In this document: positions 35,146 through 43,562 of the stretch, in pieces | Layout of the letters: each line of letters opens with the position of its first letter | Position numbering within the stretch: the stretch's first letter is position 1 | Source: Variovorax sp. V213 | GTDB taxonomy: Bacteria > Pseudomonadota > Gammaproteobacteria > Burkholderiales > Burkholderiaceae_C | Reading direction: 5' to 3' | DNA length: 64,000 nucleotides | Assembly: GCF_041154455.1 (NCBI RefSeq) | Contig: NZ_AP028664.1 | Location: 2,109,001 to 2,173,000, forward strand | Notes under the pieces: model-generated | What the model saw: the letters and a program-made list of their open reading frames with translations, nothing else | Told to the model about the DNA's origin: nothing | Database searches by the model: none | Position numbers and translations under genes: made by a program

Positions 35146-35679
35146 GTGCAGAGCAAGAAGTCCGGGGTCAAGCCGGTGCAACGTGTAATCAAGAAGTACC
35201 CCAACCGAAGGCTCTACGACACCGAGACATCCACCTACATCACCCTGACCGAGGTGAAGCAGCTGGTTATACAGAACGCTCAGTTCGTGGTGCGCGATGC
35301 CAAGACCGGCGACGACCTCACGCGAAGCATCCTGCTGCAGATCATTCTCGAAGAAGAAGCGGGTGGCGCGCCGATGTTCACCGAGCAGGTGCTGTCCAAC
35401 ATCATCCGTTTCTACGGACAGGCGATGCAGGGCTACATGGGCCCGTACCTCGAGAAGAACATCCAGGCCATGACCGAGGTGCAGGCCCAGCTCACCGAAA
35501 AGGCCGAAGGCCTCACGCCCGAGATGTGGTCGCGCTTCATGACCATGCAGTCGCCGATGCTCCAGGGGCTGATGGGCAACTACGTCGAGCAGTCCAAGAA
35601 CGTGTTCCTGCAAATGCAGGAACAGATGCAGAAGAACACCGAGCAGGTTCTGGGCGCATTCGGCATCAAACGCCCCTGA
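35146..35679 (+). CDS. phaR: Polyhydroxyalkanoate synthesis repressor PhaR
   Basis: A 177-residue DNA- and PHA-granule-binding repressor controlling phasin and PHA genes. The N-terminal PHB/PHA accumulation regulator domain is clear: VIKKYPNRRLYDTETSTYIT and LTEVKQLVIQNAQFVVRDAK, then GDDLTRSILLQIILEEE. The C-terminal half is amphipathic, Met/Gln-rich helix, fitting granule binding. GTG 35146 is preferred over the ATG at 35119 because AAGGAG at 35134-35139 lies six bases before it. Confidence 0.92.
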   Translation: MQSKKSGVKPVQRVIKKYPNRRLYDTETSTYITLTEVKQLVIQNAQFVVRDAKTGDDLTRSILLQIILEEEAGGAPMFTEQVLSNIIRFYGQAMQGYMGPYLEKNIQAMTEVQAQLTEKAEGLTPEMWSRFMTMQSPMLQGLMGNYVEQSKNVFLQMQEQMQKNTEQVLGAFGIKRP

Positions 35680-35718
35680 AATCCCGGTCCCGGCCGATAG
35701 CTGGGACAATAGAGGCAT

Positions 35719-37125
35719 ATGAGCGAAGTTGCCTCCCCTGAACGTACGGCCACGCCGGCTGCCCCCAAAGTCGGCTTCGTGAGCCTGGGCTGCCCCAAGG
35801 CCCTGACCGATTCCGAACTGATCCTGACCCAGCTGAGCGCCGAGGGCTACCAGACGGCGAAGACCTTCGAAGGTGCCGACCTGGTGATCGTCAACACCTG
35901 CGGCTTCATCGACGATGCCGTGAAGGAAAGCCTCGACACCATCGGCGAGGCACTGGCGGAAAACGGCCGCGTGATCGTCACGGGCTGCCTGGGCGCCAAG
36001 ACCGGCGACCAGGGCGGCAACCTGGTGCGGCAGATGCATCCGAGCGTGCTGGCCGTGACCGGTCCGCACGCCACGCAAGAGGTCATGGATGCGGTCCATG
36101 CCAACCTGCCCAAGCCGCACGATCCCTTCGTCGACCTGGTGCCCAACACCTTCGGCATCGCAGGCCTCAAGCTCACGCCGCGGCACTATGCGTACCTGAA
36201 GATCAGCGAAGGCTGCAATCACCGCTGCACCTTCTGCATCATTCCGTCGATGCGTGGCGACCTGGTGTCGCGTCCTGTCGGCGACGTGCTCGGCGAGGCC
36301 AAGGCCCTGTTCGAAGGGGGCGTGAAAGAACTGCTGGTCATCAGCCAGGACACCTCGGCCTATGGCGTGGACGTCAAGTACCGCACCGGTTTCTGGGACG
36401 GCAAACCAGTCAAGACGCGCATGCTCGAACTGGTGCGCACGCTGGGCGAAATCGCGGAGCCCTACGGCGCCTGGGTACGGCTGCACTATGTCTACCCGTA
36501 TCCGAGCGTGGACGAAATCATTCCGTTGATGGCGAGCGGGCAGGTGCTGCCTTACCTCGACGTGCCGTTGCAGCACAGCCATCCCGACGTGCTCAAGCGC
36601 ATGAAGCGGCCGGCCAGCGGCGAGAAGAATCTTGAGCGGCTCGCGCGTTGGCGCGAGGTCTGTCCCGAGCTCGTGATCCGCAGCACCTTCATTGCCGGCT
36701 TCCCCGGCGAAACCGAGCAGGAGTTCGAGCATCTGCTCGATTTCATTCGCGAGGCCCAGATCGACCGGGCCGGTTGCTTTGCCTACAGCCCCGTCGAAGG
36801 TGCCACGGCCAACGACATTCCCGGCATGCTGCCGCCGGCCGAGCGCGAAGCACGCCGCGCCCGGTTCATGGAAGTGGCGGAGGCGGTGTCGATTGCCAAG
36901 CTGCGCCAGCGCATCGGCGCAACCATGCAGGTGCTCGTGGATTCCGCGCCGGGCATGGGTCGAAAAGGCGGAGTAGGCCGTACCTACGCCGACGCACCAG
37001 AGATCGACGGCACCGTTCGCTTGCTGCCGCCCGAGAAGATCAGCAAGACGCTCAAGGTGGGTGAATTCACCAAGGCCCGCATCGTGGGTGCCGAGGGCCA
37101 CGATCTGATTGCGCTGCCGATCTGA
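35719..37125 (+). CDS. rimO: Ribosomal protein S12 methylthiotransferase RimO
   Basis: A 468-residue radical-SAM enzyme that methylthiolates Asp88/89 of S12. The N-terminal MTTase domain starts FVSLGCPKALTDSEL with the conserved cysteine; other auxiliary-cluster cysteines are in VNTCGFIDDA and TGCLGAK. The radical SAM CxxxCxxC is CNHRCTFCIIPSMRG. A C-terminal TRAM domain ends the protein. Length is normal. A terminator follows 12 bases later. Confidence 0.95.
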   Translation: MSEVASPERTATPAAPKVGFVSLGCPKALTDSELILTQLSAEGYQTAKTFEGADLVIVNTCGFIDDAVKESLDTIGEALAENGRVIVTGCLGAKTGDQGGNLVRQMHPSVLAVTGPHATQEVMDAVHANLPKPHDPFVDLVPNTFGIAGLKLTPRHYAYLKISEGCNHRCTFCIIPSMRGDLVSRPVGDVLGEAKALFEGGVKELLVISQDTSAYGVDVKYRTGFWDGKPVKTRMLELVRTLGEIAEPYGAWVRLHYVYPYPSVDEIIPLMASGQVLPYLDVPLQHSHPDVLKRMKRPASGEKNLERLARWREVCPELVIRSTFIAGFPGETEQEFEHLLDFIREAQIDRAGCFAYSPVEGATANDIPGMLPPAEREARRARFMEVAEAVSIAKLRQRIGATMQVLVDSAPGMGRKGGVGRTYADAPEIDGTVRLLPPEKISKTLKVGEFTKARIVGAEGHDLIALPI

Positions 37126-37137
37126 CCCGCCAAAAGA

Positions 37138-37160
37138 AAAGCCCGCTTGAAGCGGGCTTT
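37138..37160. terminator. Bidirectional rho-independent terminator
   Basis: AAAGCCCGCTT (37138-37148) and AAGCGGGCTTT (37150-37160) form a near-perfect palindrome. A-rich upstream and T-containing downstream flanks let it work for rimO on the plus strand and for the 28-codon gene ending at 37201 on the minus strand. Confidence 0.8.
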
Positions 37161-37200
37161 CCGAAGAGGCTTGATCGGGGCGGGCAGGGCCCGGTTGTTC

Positions 37201-37287
37201 CTAGTCATCCGAACGTGAGATGACCAGAAGGCTCATGAACAACGCTCCAAGAAACATGCCGCCTAGCAAAGTAAATGCTGTGATCAC
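37201..37287 (-). CDS. 28-residue single-span membrane peptide
   Basis: GTG start at 37287, TAG stop at 37201. The ribosome site AAGGAG (37294-37299, minus strand) is six bases upstream, excellent for this genome. The peptide begins MITAFTLLGGMFLGALFMSL, continues LLVIS and ends RSDD: one hydrophobic helix of about 22 residues with a small GxxxG-like patch and a charged cytosolic tail. It shares the terminator at 37138-37160 and has a palindromic leader. No family assigned; it looks like other tiny membrane regulators (e.g. size of CydX or KdpF) but without a partner gene nearby. Confidence 0.6.
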   Translation of the reverse strand: MITAFTLLGGMFLGALFMSLLVISRSDD

Positions 37288-37302
37288 AATGGGCTCCTTA
37301 AA

Positions 37303-37317
37303 TTTGAGTTACTCAAA
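37303..37317. promoter_or_regulatory. 15-bp perfect palindrome in leader of the 28-aa gene
   Basis: TTTGAGT-T-ACTCAAA, directly upstream of the ribosome site, within an AT-rich stretch. Candidate operator or small RNA hairpin. Confidence 0.5.
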
Positions 37318-37453
37318 CCAAAGGTAACATTGTGCGCGCCATTCCGTTACTTTTAGACGCATATTTGGCTCAAAAGCGTGATTTTTGACACGACTTTCTC
37401 GTCTGAGCGTGCGTGCAGAGAGACTGCCCGCAGCCCTGCTTCATGCCTCCTGG

Positions 37454-37732
37454 CTAAAACGGGAGCGCTTCGCCAGCGTCGTGCATGCGACCCGGATAGA
37501 GGTATTTGAAGTAGTCCCCTGACTTGCCGTACAGCTGCGCGGCGAGTGCCACGGGATCTTCCTTGCCGTGCTTTTCATAGAGCACCGGCCCCCAGATGAT
37601 GAATCCATCGATGCTCAGCGCATGAGGCGCGGGTTCGATCGCCTTCCATGCATGCGCGAATTTCGAAATCCACGCCAAGGCTTCTGCCAAGGCATGGTTG
37701 CGTGCGGGAGGGGCTTCTTCAGGCGTGGACAT
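37454..37732 (-). CDS. Hypothetical 92-aa protein under a LexA box
   Basis: ATG 37732 follows AAAGGA at a suitable distance; longer versions of the frame run through the LexA box and are not credible. Sequence features: an Ala-rich acidic N-terminus, an aromatic-rich middle (LAWISKFAHAWKAIEPAPHA, SIDGFIIWGPVLYEKHG) and a Tyr/Phe-rich end (GDYFKYLYPGRM). No signal peptide or membrane span. I do not recognise the family. The SOS box 24 bases upstream implies induction by DNA damage. Confidence 0.65.
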   Translation of the reverse strand: MSTPEEAPPARNHALAEALAWISKFAHAWKAIEPAPHALSIDGFIIWGPVLYEKHGKEDPVALAAQLYGKSGDYFKYLYPGRMHDAGEALPF

Positions 37733-37755
37733 GGCAGTTATCCTTTGTGAAAAGA

Positions 37756-37771
37756 CTGTATAAATGTACAG
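37756..37771 (-). promoter_or_regulatory. LexA (SOS) box
   Basis: CTGT-N8-ACAG with an AT-rich centre; on the minus strand it reads TACTGTACATTTATACAG, matching the E. coli/beta-proteobacterial LexA consensus almost completely. It lies between the YkvA-like gene's stop and the 92-aa gene's start, oriented to control the latter. Confidence 0.75.
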
Positions 37772-37811
37772 TAATTTCATGAACTGTCGAGGCCCGGCCA
37801 TCGGGCAAAAG

Positions 37812-38198
37812 CTAGCTGTCGAACCAGGCCCAAAGGGCAATGGACGTGCCGATCCAGAGGCCGACGATGATCACTGCGCCCGCAACGCTTCGAGGCCTGG
37901 CGCCTTGCTCTTTCATCCACTTGTCGGCCTGGCCGCGGCATTCTTCGAGCACAACTGCCGGAATGAGGCGGATGTTCAGCCAGATGAGGGCGGGCAGCAG
38001 CAGGGCGTCGTCGACATAGCCGAGCACCGGAATGAAATCGGGGATGAGATCGATCGGGCTCAGCGCATAGGCGACGACAAAGGCGGCAAGCGCCTTGGCG
38101 AACCAGGGCGTGTCGGGATGGCGGTAGGCAAACCACAACGTGACGGCGTCGCGCTTGATCCGCGACGCCCATTGCCTGATGCTTTGAAAAAGGGCCAT
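37812..38198 (-). CDS. YkvA-family (DUF1232) membrane protein
   Basis: A 128-residue protein with the DUF1232 signature YALSPIDLIPDFIPVLGYVDD between two hydrophobic segments, and a C-terminal helix AGAVIIVGLWIGTSIALWAW. Function of the family is unknown. It is the gene upstream of the SOS-box gene on the same strand, 79 bases apart, so partial read-through is possible. Confidence 0.88.
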   Translation of the reverse strand: MALFQSIRQWASRIKRDAVTLWFAYRHPDTPWFAKALAAFVVAYALSPIDLIPDFIPVLGYVDDALLLPALIWLNIRLIPAVVLEECRGQADKWMKEQGARPRSVAGAVIIVGLWIGTSIALWAWFDS

Positions 38199-38716
38199 GA
38201 AAAGTAGAGACTCGCAGAGCGCGATGTGCCGGCGCAGACTATGGCGCAGTTTGGCAGGCCAGGCTCTGGCAGCCAGATCGTCGGAGCCGCGATACCGCGG
38301 CGTGGTAAGGTGTACGTCGGCTTCACAGGCCGCTGCAACCCGCAGATCCGACCGTGATCACTTTGGCGAGTTGAACGCCGCGCCCATCAGGTTGGGTTTG
38401 CGGTTCACCTTTACTGGCAACACGGTGTATTGATCCGGTTACCCCGCTTCTTGAGACTGTGCGCGATCATTCGTCGATGTACTGCGTCAGAATGGCGAGA
38501 AAGCCGCTCTCCATGGGCGGCCGCCGCAGCATTTCATGAGACGAAGCCCGTTGCATCTGTTTGAATCCGCGCCGCCCGAAACAATCTCGCAGGATGTCCC
38601 CACTCGGGACCGCGAAGGCGTGTGCGAATGCGGCGGCTTGCTGTCGGTCGGGCCTTGTTTGGCCACGATCGGCTTTCGAGAGGGAGAGCATCCCTCGATC
38701 ATGTTCCCAGGGCAAA
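38199..38716. other. About 0.5 kb without a recognisable gene
   Basis: Short frames exist on both strands (for example a 92-codon minus-strand frame at 38467-38745), but none has a convincing ribosome site, codon bias or known motif. Base composition is mixed, with lower-GC patches near 38390-38440. It lies downstream of the 3' end of tRNA-Leu, a common integration point, so it may be a decayed insertion; no att repeat was identified. Confidence 0.5.
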
Positions 38717-38753
38717 GAAAAAACCCCTGTAAATCGTTGATTCACAGGGGTTT
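38717..38753 (-). terminator. Terminator of tRNA-Leu
   Basis: On the minus strand AAACCCCTGT (complement of 38744-38753) pairs with ACAGGGGTTT (complement of 38721-38730), then TTTCTTT. The inner arms (GAATC/GATTT) nearly continue the stem. It begins 14 bases after the tRNA. Confidence 0.8.
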
Positions 38754-38767
38754 CAGCTTGGTAGGGG

Positions 38768-38852
<85 letters not shown>

Positions 38853-38888
38853 CCACATAGCTGCCGAAGCAGTTATGTTTTGAATTTC

Positions 38889-38986
38889 AGGAAAGAGAGA
38901 ATCATATCAAAAATAATGGCCATTCCAGCGGTCTGCTGGATGAATTTGAAGGAACTGTTCAAGGACATCGCGATGGGCACGGTTTC
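38889..38986 (+). other. Displaced start of rnr
   Basis: A purine-rich AGGAAAGAGAG (38889-38899) and an ATG at 38916 lie one frame off from RNase R. Reading in the RNase R frame from 38921 gives HSSGLLDEFEGTVQGHRDGH then GFVQRDDGEAD, which includes the conserved GHRDGxGFV of the first cold-shock domain, but no ATG, GTG or TTG occurs in that frame between the stop at 38858 and 38987. One extra base after the ATG at 38916 would repair it. Confidence 0.6.
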
Positions 38987-41200
38987 GTGCAGCGCGACGA
39001 CGGCGAAGCCGACATCTATCTGCCCCCGAACGAGATGCGCGCAGTGCTGCACAAGGACCGCGTCAAGGCGCGCGTGGTGCGGCAAGACCGGCGCGGGCGC
39101 CCCGAAGGACGCGTGGTCGAAATCGTCGAACGCCCCGAGCAGCCGATCATCGGCCGCTTGTTGCATGAAGGCGGCATCTGGCTCGTTGCGCCCGAAGACA
39201 AGCGCTACGGCCAGGACGTACTGATCCCCAAGGGCGCGACCGGTCCCGCCAAGGTGGGACAGGTCGTGGTCGTGCAACTCACCGAGCCGCCGGCCCTGTT
39301 CGGCCAGCCCGTGGGGCGCGTGAAAGAAGTGCTTGGCGAGATCGACGACCCCGGGATGGAGATCGAGATTGCGGTGCGCAAGTACGGCGTGCCGCATGAG
39401 TTCTCCGCGGAATGCCTGGCCGAGGCCAAGGCGCTGCCGGAGAAGGTCCGGCCCGCCGACAAGAAGGGCCGCATCGACCTGACCGACGTGCCGCTGGTCA
39501 CCATCGACGGTGAGGACGCGCGCGACTTCGACGACGCCGTGTATTGCGAGCCCGCGAAGGTTGGCCGCGGCAAGGGTTGGCGTCTGCTGGTTGCCATTGC
39601 CGACGTCAGCGCCTATGTGCAGACCGGCTCGGCGATCGATATCGATGCGTACGACCGCGCCACCAGTGTCTACTTCCCGCGCCGCGTTATTCCGATGCTG
39701 CCGGAGAAGCTTTCGAACGGCTTGTGCTCGTTGAACCCCGAGGTCGAGCGCCTGTGCATGGTGTGCGACATGCTCGTGGCCGCCGACGGCGAAATCTACG
39801 CCTACCAGTTCTATCCGGCGGTGATGTTCAGCCATGCACGCTTCACCTATACCGAAGTGGCTGCCATTCTTGGCAACACCCGGGGCCCCGAGGCGGCCAA
39901 GCGCAAGGACCGCGTGAAGGACCTGCTGAACCTGGCCGACGTGTACAAGGCACTGCTCAAGCAGCGCGGCAAGCGTGGCGCGGTCGACTTCGAAACCACC
40001 GAGACGCAGATCATCTGCGACGACGCGGGCCGCATCGAGAAGATCGTGCCGCGCACGCGCAACGAGGCGCACCGCCTGATCGAAGAGGCCATGCTCGCCG
40101 CCAACGTGTGCAGCGCCGACTTCATCGCCGAAGGCAAGCATCCGGGCCTGTTCCGCGTGCACGAAGGCCCGACGCCCGAGAAGAAGGAGATCCTGCGCGG
40201 CTACCTGAAGGCCATGGGCGTTGGGTTGAGCATCACCGACGACCCGCGGCCCGGCGAGTTCCAGGCGATTGCCGAGGCCACGAAGGAGCGGCCCGACGCG
40301 CAGCAGATCCACACCATGCTGCTGCGCTCGATGCAGCAGGCGATCTACACGCCGATCAACAGCGGCCACTTCGGCCTGGCGTACGAGGCCTACACCCACT
40401 TCACGAGCCCGATCCGGCGTTATCCGGACCTGCTGGTGCATCGCGTGATCAAGGCAATTCTCGGCAAGACGCGCTACCAACTGCCGATGCTGCCGACGCC
40501 GGGCGAGGCGCATGCCAAGCTGGCCAAGCGGCTGGCTTCGCGTGTCAAGGCGCCGACCACCAAGCCGCAGAAAGCCACCGTCGCGCCAACCAAGGAAGTA
40601 CTGGCCTGGGAAGCTGCCGGCCTGCATTGCAGCGCCAACGAACGCCGCGCCGACGAAGCCAGCCGCGACGTCGAGGCATGGCTCAAGTGCAAGTACATGC
40701 GCGAGCACCTGGGCGAGGAGTACGGCGGCGTGGTCACTGCGGCCACCACCTTCGGCATCTTCGTCACGCTCGACGCCATGTATGTCGAAGGCCTGGTGCA
40801 CATCACGGAACTCGGCGGCGAATACTTCAAGTTCGACGAAATGCGCCAGGAACTGCGCGGCGAGCGCACCGGCATTCGCTATGCCATCGGCACGCGCGTG
40901 CGGGTGCAGGTGAGCCGCGTCGACCTGGACGGGCGCAAGATCGATTTCCGCCTGGTGCGCGAAGGCGAAGAGCTCACCGCGCGCGCCATGAAAGACAAGG
41001 GTGTGGGTTCGGCCGGCGTGCCGGTCAAGGCATCGGCCAAGCGCAGCTCGCGCCACAAGGCCGAAGCCGTTCCCGAGCCGCGTATCGAACGCGGCGCGAG
41101 CGCCGTTGCGGCAGGCCCCCAGTCGGCCATGCAGGCCTTCAAATCGGCGGTCAAGAAGGCCGCCAACAAGATGAAGGGGCGCAAGCCTCGCCGTGCATGA
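38987..41200 (+). CDS. rnr: Ribonuclease R (RNB-family 3'-5' exoribonuclease)
   Basis: 737 residues from the first standard in-frame start (GTG 38987), probably some 23 too short, because conserved cold-shock-domain sequence lies upstream. The RNB catalytic centre is seen in VTIDGEDARDFDDAVYCE with its metal aspartates and in FTSPIRRYPDLLVHR. The S1 domain begins EYGGVVTAATTFGIFVTLDA; a Lys/Arg-rich tail (KKAANKMKGRKPRRA) follows, typical of RNase R. The usual N-terminal helix-turn-helix region seems absent. Degrades structured RNA; also acts in trans-translation and cold adaptation in other bacteria. Confidence 0.9.
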   Translation: MQRDDGEADIYLPPNEMRAVLHKDRVKARVVRQDRRGRPEGRVVEIVERPEQPIIGRLLHEGGIWLVAPEDKRYGQDVLIPKGATGPAKVGQVVVVQLTEPPALFGQPVGRVKEVLGEIDDPGMEIEIAVRKYGVPHEFSAECLAEAKALPEKVRPADKKGRIDLTDVPLVTIDGEDARDFDDAVYCEPAKVGRGKGWRLLVAIADVSAYVQTGSAIDIDAYDRATSVYFPRRVIPMLPEKLSNGLCSLNPEVERLCMVCDMLVAADGEIYAYQFYPAVMFSHARFTYTEVAAILGNTRGPEAAKRKDRVKDLLNLADVYKALLKQRGKRGAVDFETTETQIICDDAGRIEKIVPRTRNEAHRLIEEAMLAANVCSADFIAEGKHPGLFRVHEGPTPEKKEILRGYLKAMGVGLSITDDPRPGEFQAIAEATKERPDAQQIHTMLLRSMQQAIYTPINSGHFGLAYEAYTHFTSPIRRYPDLLVHRVIKAILGKTRYQLPMLPTPGEAHAKLAKRLASRVKAPTTKPQKATVAPTKEVLAWEAAGLHCSANERRADEASRDVEAWLKCKYMREHLGEEYGGVVTAATTFGIFVTLDAMYVEGLVHITELGGEYFKFDEMRQELRGERTGIRYAIGTRVRVQVSRVDLDGRKIDFRLVREGEELTARAMKDKGVGSAGVPVKASAKRSSRHKAEAVPEPRIERGASAVAAGPQSAMQAFKSAVKKAANKMKGRKPRRA

Positions 41201-41255
41201 CGAGCAACGCACTGCACCTATCCCCTACAGACACACCGAGAAGGAGACACTGAAC

Positions 41256-42020
41256 ATGAGCGTGGAAAACAACAAGGGCCGCATCGCGATCGTCACGGGC
41301 GCTGGCACGGGCATCGGACGCGCCGCGGCGCTGGCACTCCTGGCCGACGGATGGAACGTGACCCTGGCCGGGCGCCGCCTGGAGCCGCTGGAGCAGGTGA
41401 CGGAAGAGTCGGGCGCTGGCGCGCGGGCCTTCGCGGTGCCCACCGACGTGTCCAACGCCGAATCGGTACAGGCGCTGTTCGCCGCCGCGGTGGAGCGCTT
41501 CGGCCGTGTCGACCTGCTGTTCAACAATGCCGGCGTGGGCAATCCGCCGGGCCCGTTCGAAGACTGGACGCCGGAACAATGGCGCGGCGTGGTCGACATC
41601 AACCTGACCGGGATGTTCTTCTGCATCCAGCAGGCGTTCCGCACGATGAAAGCGCAAACGCCCCGCGGCGGCCGCATCATCAACAACGGCTCCATTTCGG
41701 CCACCGCCCCCCGGCCGAATTCGGCGGCGTACACCGCAACCAAGCACGGCGTGGAAGGCCTGACCAAGACCGCTTCGCTCGACGGGCGCAAGTACGACAT
41801 CGCGGTGGGCCAGATCGATGTAGGCAACGCCATGACCGAACTGGCGGCGCGCATGGCCAAGGGCGTGCCGCAAGCCAACGGCGAACTCGCCATCGAGCCG
41901 CTGATGGACGTCAAGATCGTGGGCCAGTCGGTGCTCTACATGGCGAACCTGCCGTTGGAAGCCAACGTGCTGTTCCATACGGTCATGGCAACGAAGATGC
42001 CCTTCGTCGGGCGCGGCTAG
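41256..42020 (+). CDS. Short-chain dehydrogenase/reductase
   Basis: A 254-residue SDR with TGAGTGIGRAAALAL, NNAGVGNPPGPF and the Ser/Tyr/Lys set NGSISATAPRPNSAAYTATKHG. AAGGAG at 41241-41246 lies nine bases before ATG 41256; an earlier in-frame ATG at 41193 overlaps rnr. The substrate is unknown. Convergent with nnrD. Confidence 0.87.
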   Translation: MSVENNKGRIAIVTGAGTGIGRAAALALLADGWNVTLAGRRLEPLEQVTEESGAGARAFAVPTDVSNAESVQALFAAAVERFGRVDLLFNNAGVGNPPGPFEDWTPEQWRGVVDINLTGMFFCIQQAFRTMKAQTPRGGRIINNGSISATAPRPNSAAYTATKHGVEGLTKTASLDGRKYDIAVGQIDVGNAMTELAARMAKGVPQANGELAIEPLMDVKIVGQSVLYMANLPLEANVLFHTVMATKMPFVGRG

Positions 42021-42031
42021 ACAAAACCTCG

Positions 42032-43486
42032 TCAGCAGGGCGCCTGGCGCGCCAAGGCGCCCGCCGTCAGCGGCGGCGCGTTGGCCGGCCATGTGTCGGC
42101 GATGTGGCCGTGGCGCCAGACGGCTTCGTGCGCCGCCTCGAAAGCCGGTTTTTGCGTCGCCAGCGCGGCGCCGATCATTCCGGCCAGCACATCGCCCGTG
42201 CCGGCGGTCGCGAGCCTGGCGTTGCCGGTCGCATTGAGCACCGGCGGCGCGCCGCTGCCGTCGGCAATCACCGTTCCCGAGCCCTTGAGCACGGCAATCG
42301 CGCCGTAGCGCGACGCCAGCTGGCGGGCTGCTGCGAGCCTGTCCGCCTGAATGTCGGCGGCCGTGCAATTCAGAAGGCGCGCAGCTTCGAGCGGATGCGG
42401 GGTGATCACGGTCGGCTTTCCGCGCCGGGCGCGCGACGCCAGTTGCGTTTGCAACCCGCTGTCGGCAGCAATCGCGTTCAACGCATCGGCGTCGAGCACC
42501 AGTGCCGCCGCTGTCGCCAGCACGCGCGGCAGCACCGCACGGACGTCTGCACCGCCGCCGCATCCGCAGACCGCAGTCACGCCCGAAAGATCGAGCGCGT
42601 TGGCGTCTCGCAGCATCAGCTCGGGTTGCGCCAGGTCGACGGGAGCTGCCCTCGGGTCGAGCAGCCCGACGAAAACGCGTCCGGCGCCCGCGTGCAACGC
42701 GGCCGATCCGGCCAGCAGCGCAGCGCCCGCCATGCCATGCGCGCCACCGATCACCGCAACATCGCCATAGCTGCCCTTGTGCGACGCGTGGCTGCGCGCC
42801 CGGTTCGTTGGCGCGCCTGCAAGGCGTGCAGCGGGCGGCTCGGCCATGCTGCTGCAACCCAGGTCGTCGAACCACACCGTGCCCGCCGCGTCGCGGCCCT
42901 GGGCTGTGAACAGGCCTGGCTTCAGGGTCAGGAAGGTCAGGCAGGCCGAGATGTCGGCCGCTGGATGGGCGGCGTTCCAGACCCCCGTGTCGGCATTCAA
43001 CCCGGAGGGCAGGTCGACGCTGAGCACCGGTTGTCCCCCTGCATGCATCCGGCGCAGCCACTCGGCCATGACGGCCTCGGGCGGCCGGGTCGATCCGATG
43101 CCGAGCAGCGCATCGATGGCCAGGTCATGCGTGGGAGGCGGCTGCGGCGCGAAGATCACGCCGGCGTCCCTGGCCCGTTGCAGCGAGGCCCTGGCATCCG
43201 GCGGCAGGCGGTTTTCGTCGCCCGCGAACGTGACGACCGGCAGGAAGCCCCGGTGCTGCAACTGCGCCGCGGCCTCGAAGCCATCGCCACCGTTGTTGCC
43301 CGGCCCGCAGGCGATCCAGATCGTGCGCGCATGCGGCGCGAGCGCCATTGCCAGCCGCGCCACGGCCAGGCCCGCGCGCTGCATCAGCGTGTGGGAGGGC
43401 AGGGTGGCCGCGGATGCATGCTCGATGCGACGCGTCGCCGCGATGTCGAACAGGTCAAAGGCGGTGGCGGAGGTGATGCGTTGCAT
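42032..43486 (-). CDS. nnrD: Bifunctional NAD(P)HX epimerase / ADP-dependent NAD(P)HX dehydratase
   Basis: A 484-residue fused repair enzyme restoring hydrated NAD(P)H. The N-terminal YjeF_N epimerase domain (about 1-210) shows ACGPGNNGGDGFEAA and LSVDLPSGLNADTG. The C-terminal ribokinase-like YjeF_C/CARKD dehydratase domain has KGSYGDVAVIGGAHGMAGAA, LDADALNAIA, VITPHPLEAARLL and NATGNARLATAGTGDVLAGM. Same fusion as E. coli YjeF/NnrDE. ATG 43486 fits the conserved start. Confidence 0.93.
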   Translation of the reverse strand: MQRITSATAFDLFDIAATRRIEHASAATLPSHTLMQRAGLAVARLAMALAPHARTIWIACGPGNNGGDGFEAAAQLQHRGFLPVVTFAGDENRLPPDARASLQRARDAGVIFAPQPPPTHDLAIDALLGIGSTRPPEAVMAEWLRRMHAGGQPVLSVDLPSGLNADTGVWNAAHPAADISACLTFLTLKPGLFTAQGRDAAGTVWFDDLGCSSMAEPPAARLAGAPTNRARSHASHKGSYGDVAVIGGAHGMAGAALLAGSAALHAGAGRVFVGLLDPRAAPVDLAQPELMLRDANALDLSGVTAVCGCGGGADVRAVLPRVLATAAALVLDADALNAIAADSGLQTQLASRARRGKPTVITPHPLEAARLLNCTAADIQADRLAAARQLASRYGAIAVLKGSGTVIADGSGAPPVLNATGNARLATAGTGDVLAGMIGAALATQKPAFEAAHEAVWRHGHIADTWPANAPPLTAGALARQAPC

Positions 43487-43562
43487 CGGGCCATTTTGCC
43501 GCTCGGCGGCCGATGAACGAAACGCTTGACCAGGAGCCGCGAAGGCTTCGGCGGGTCAGACC

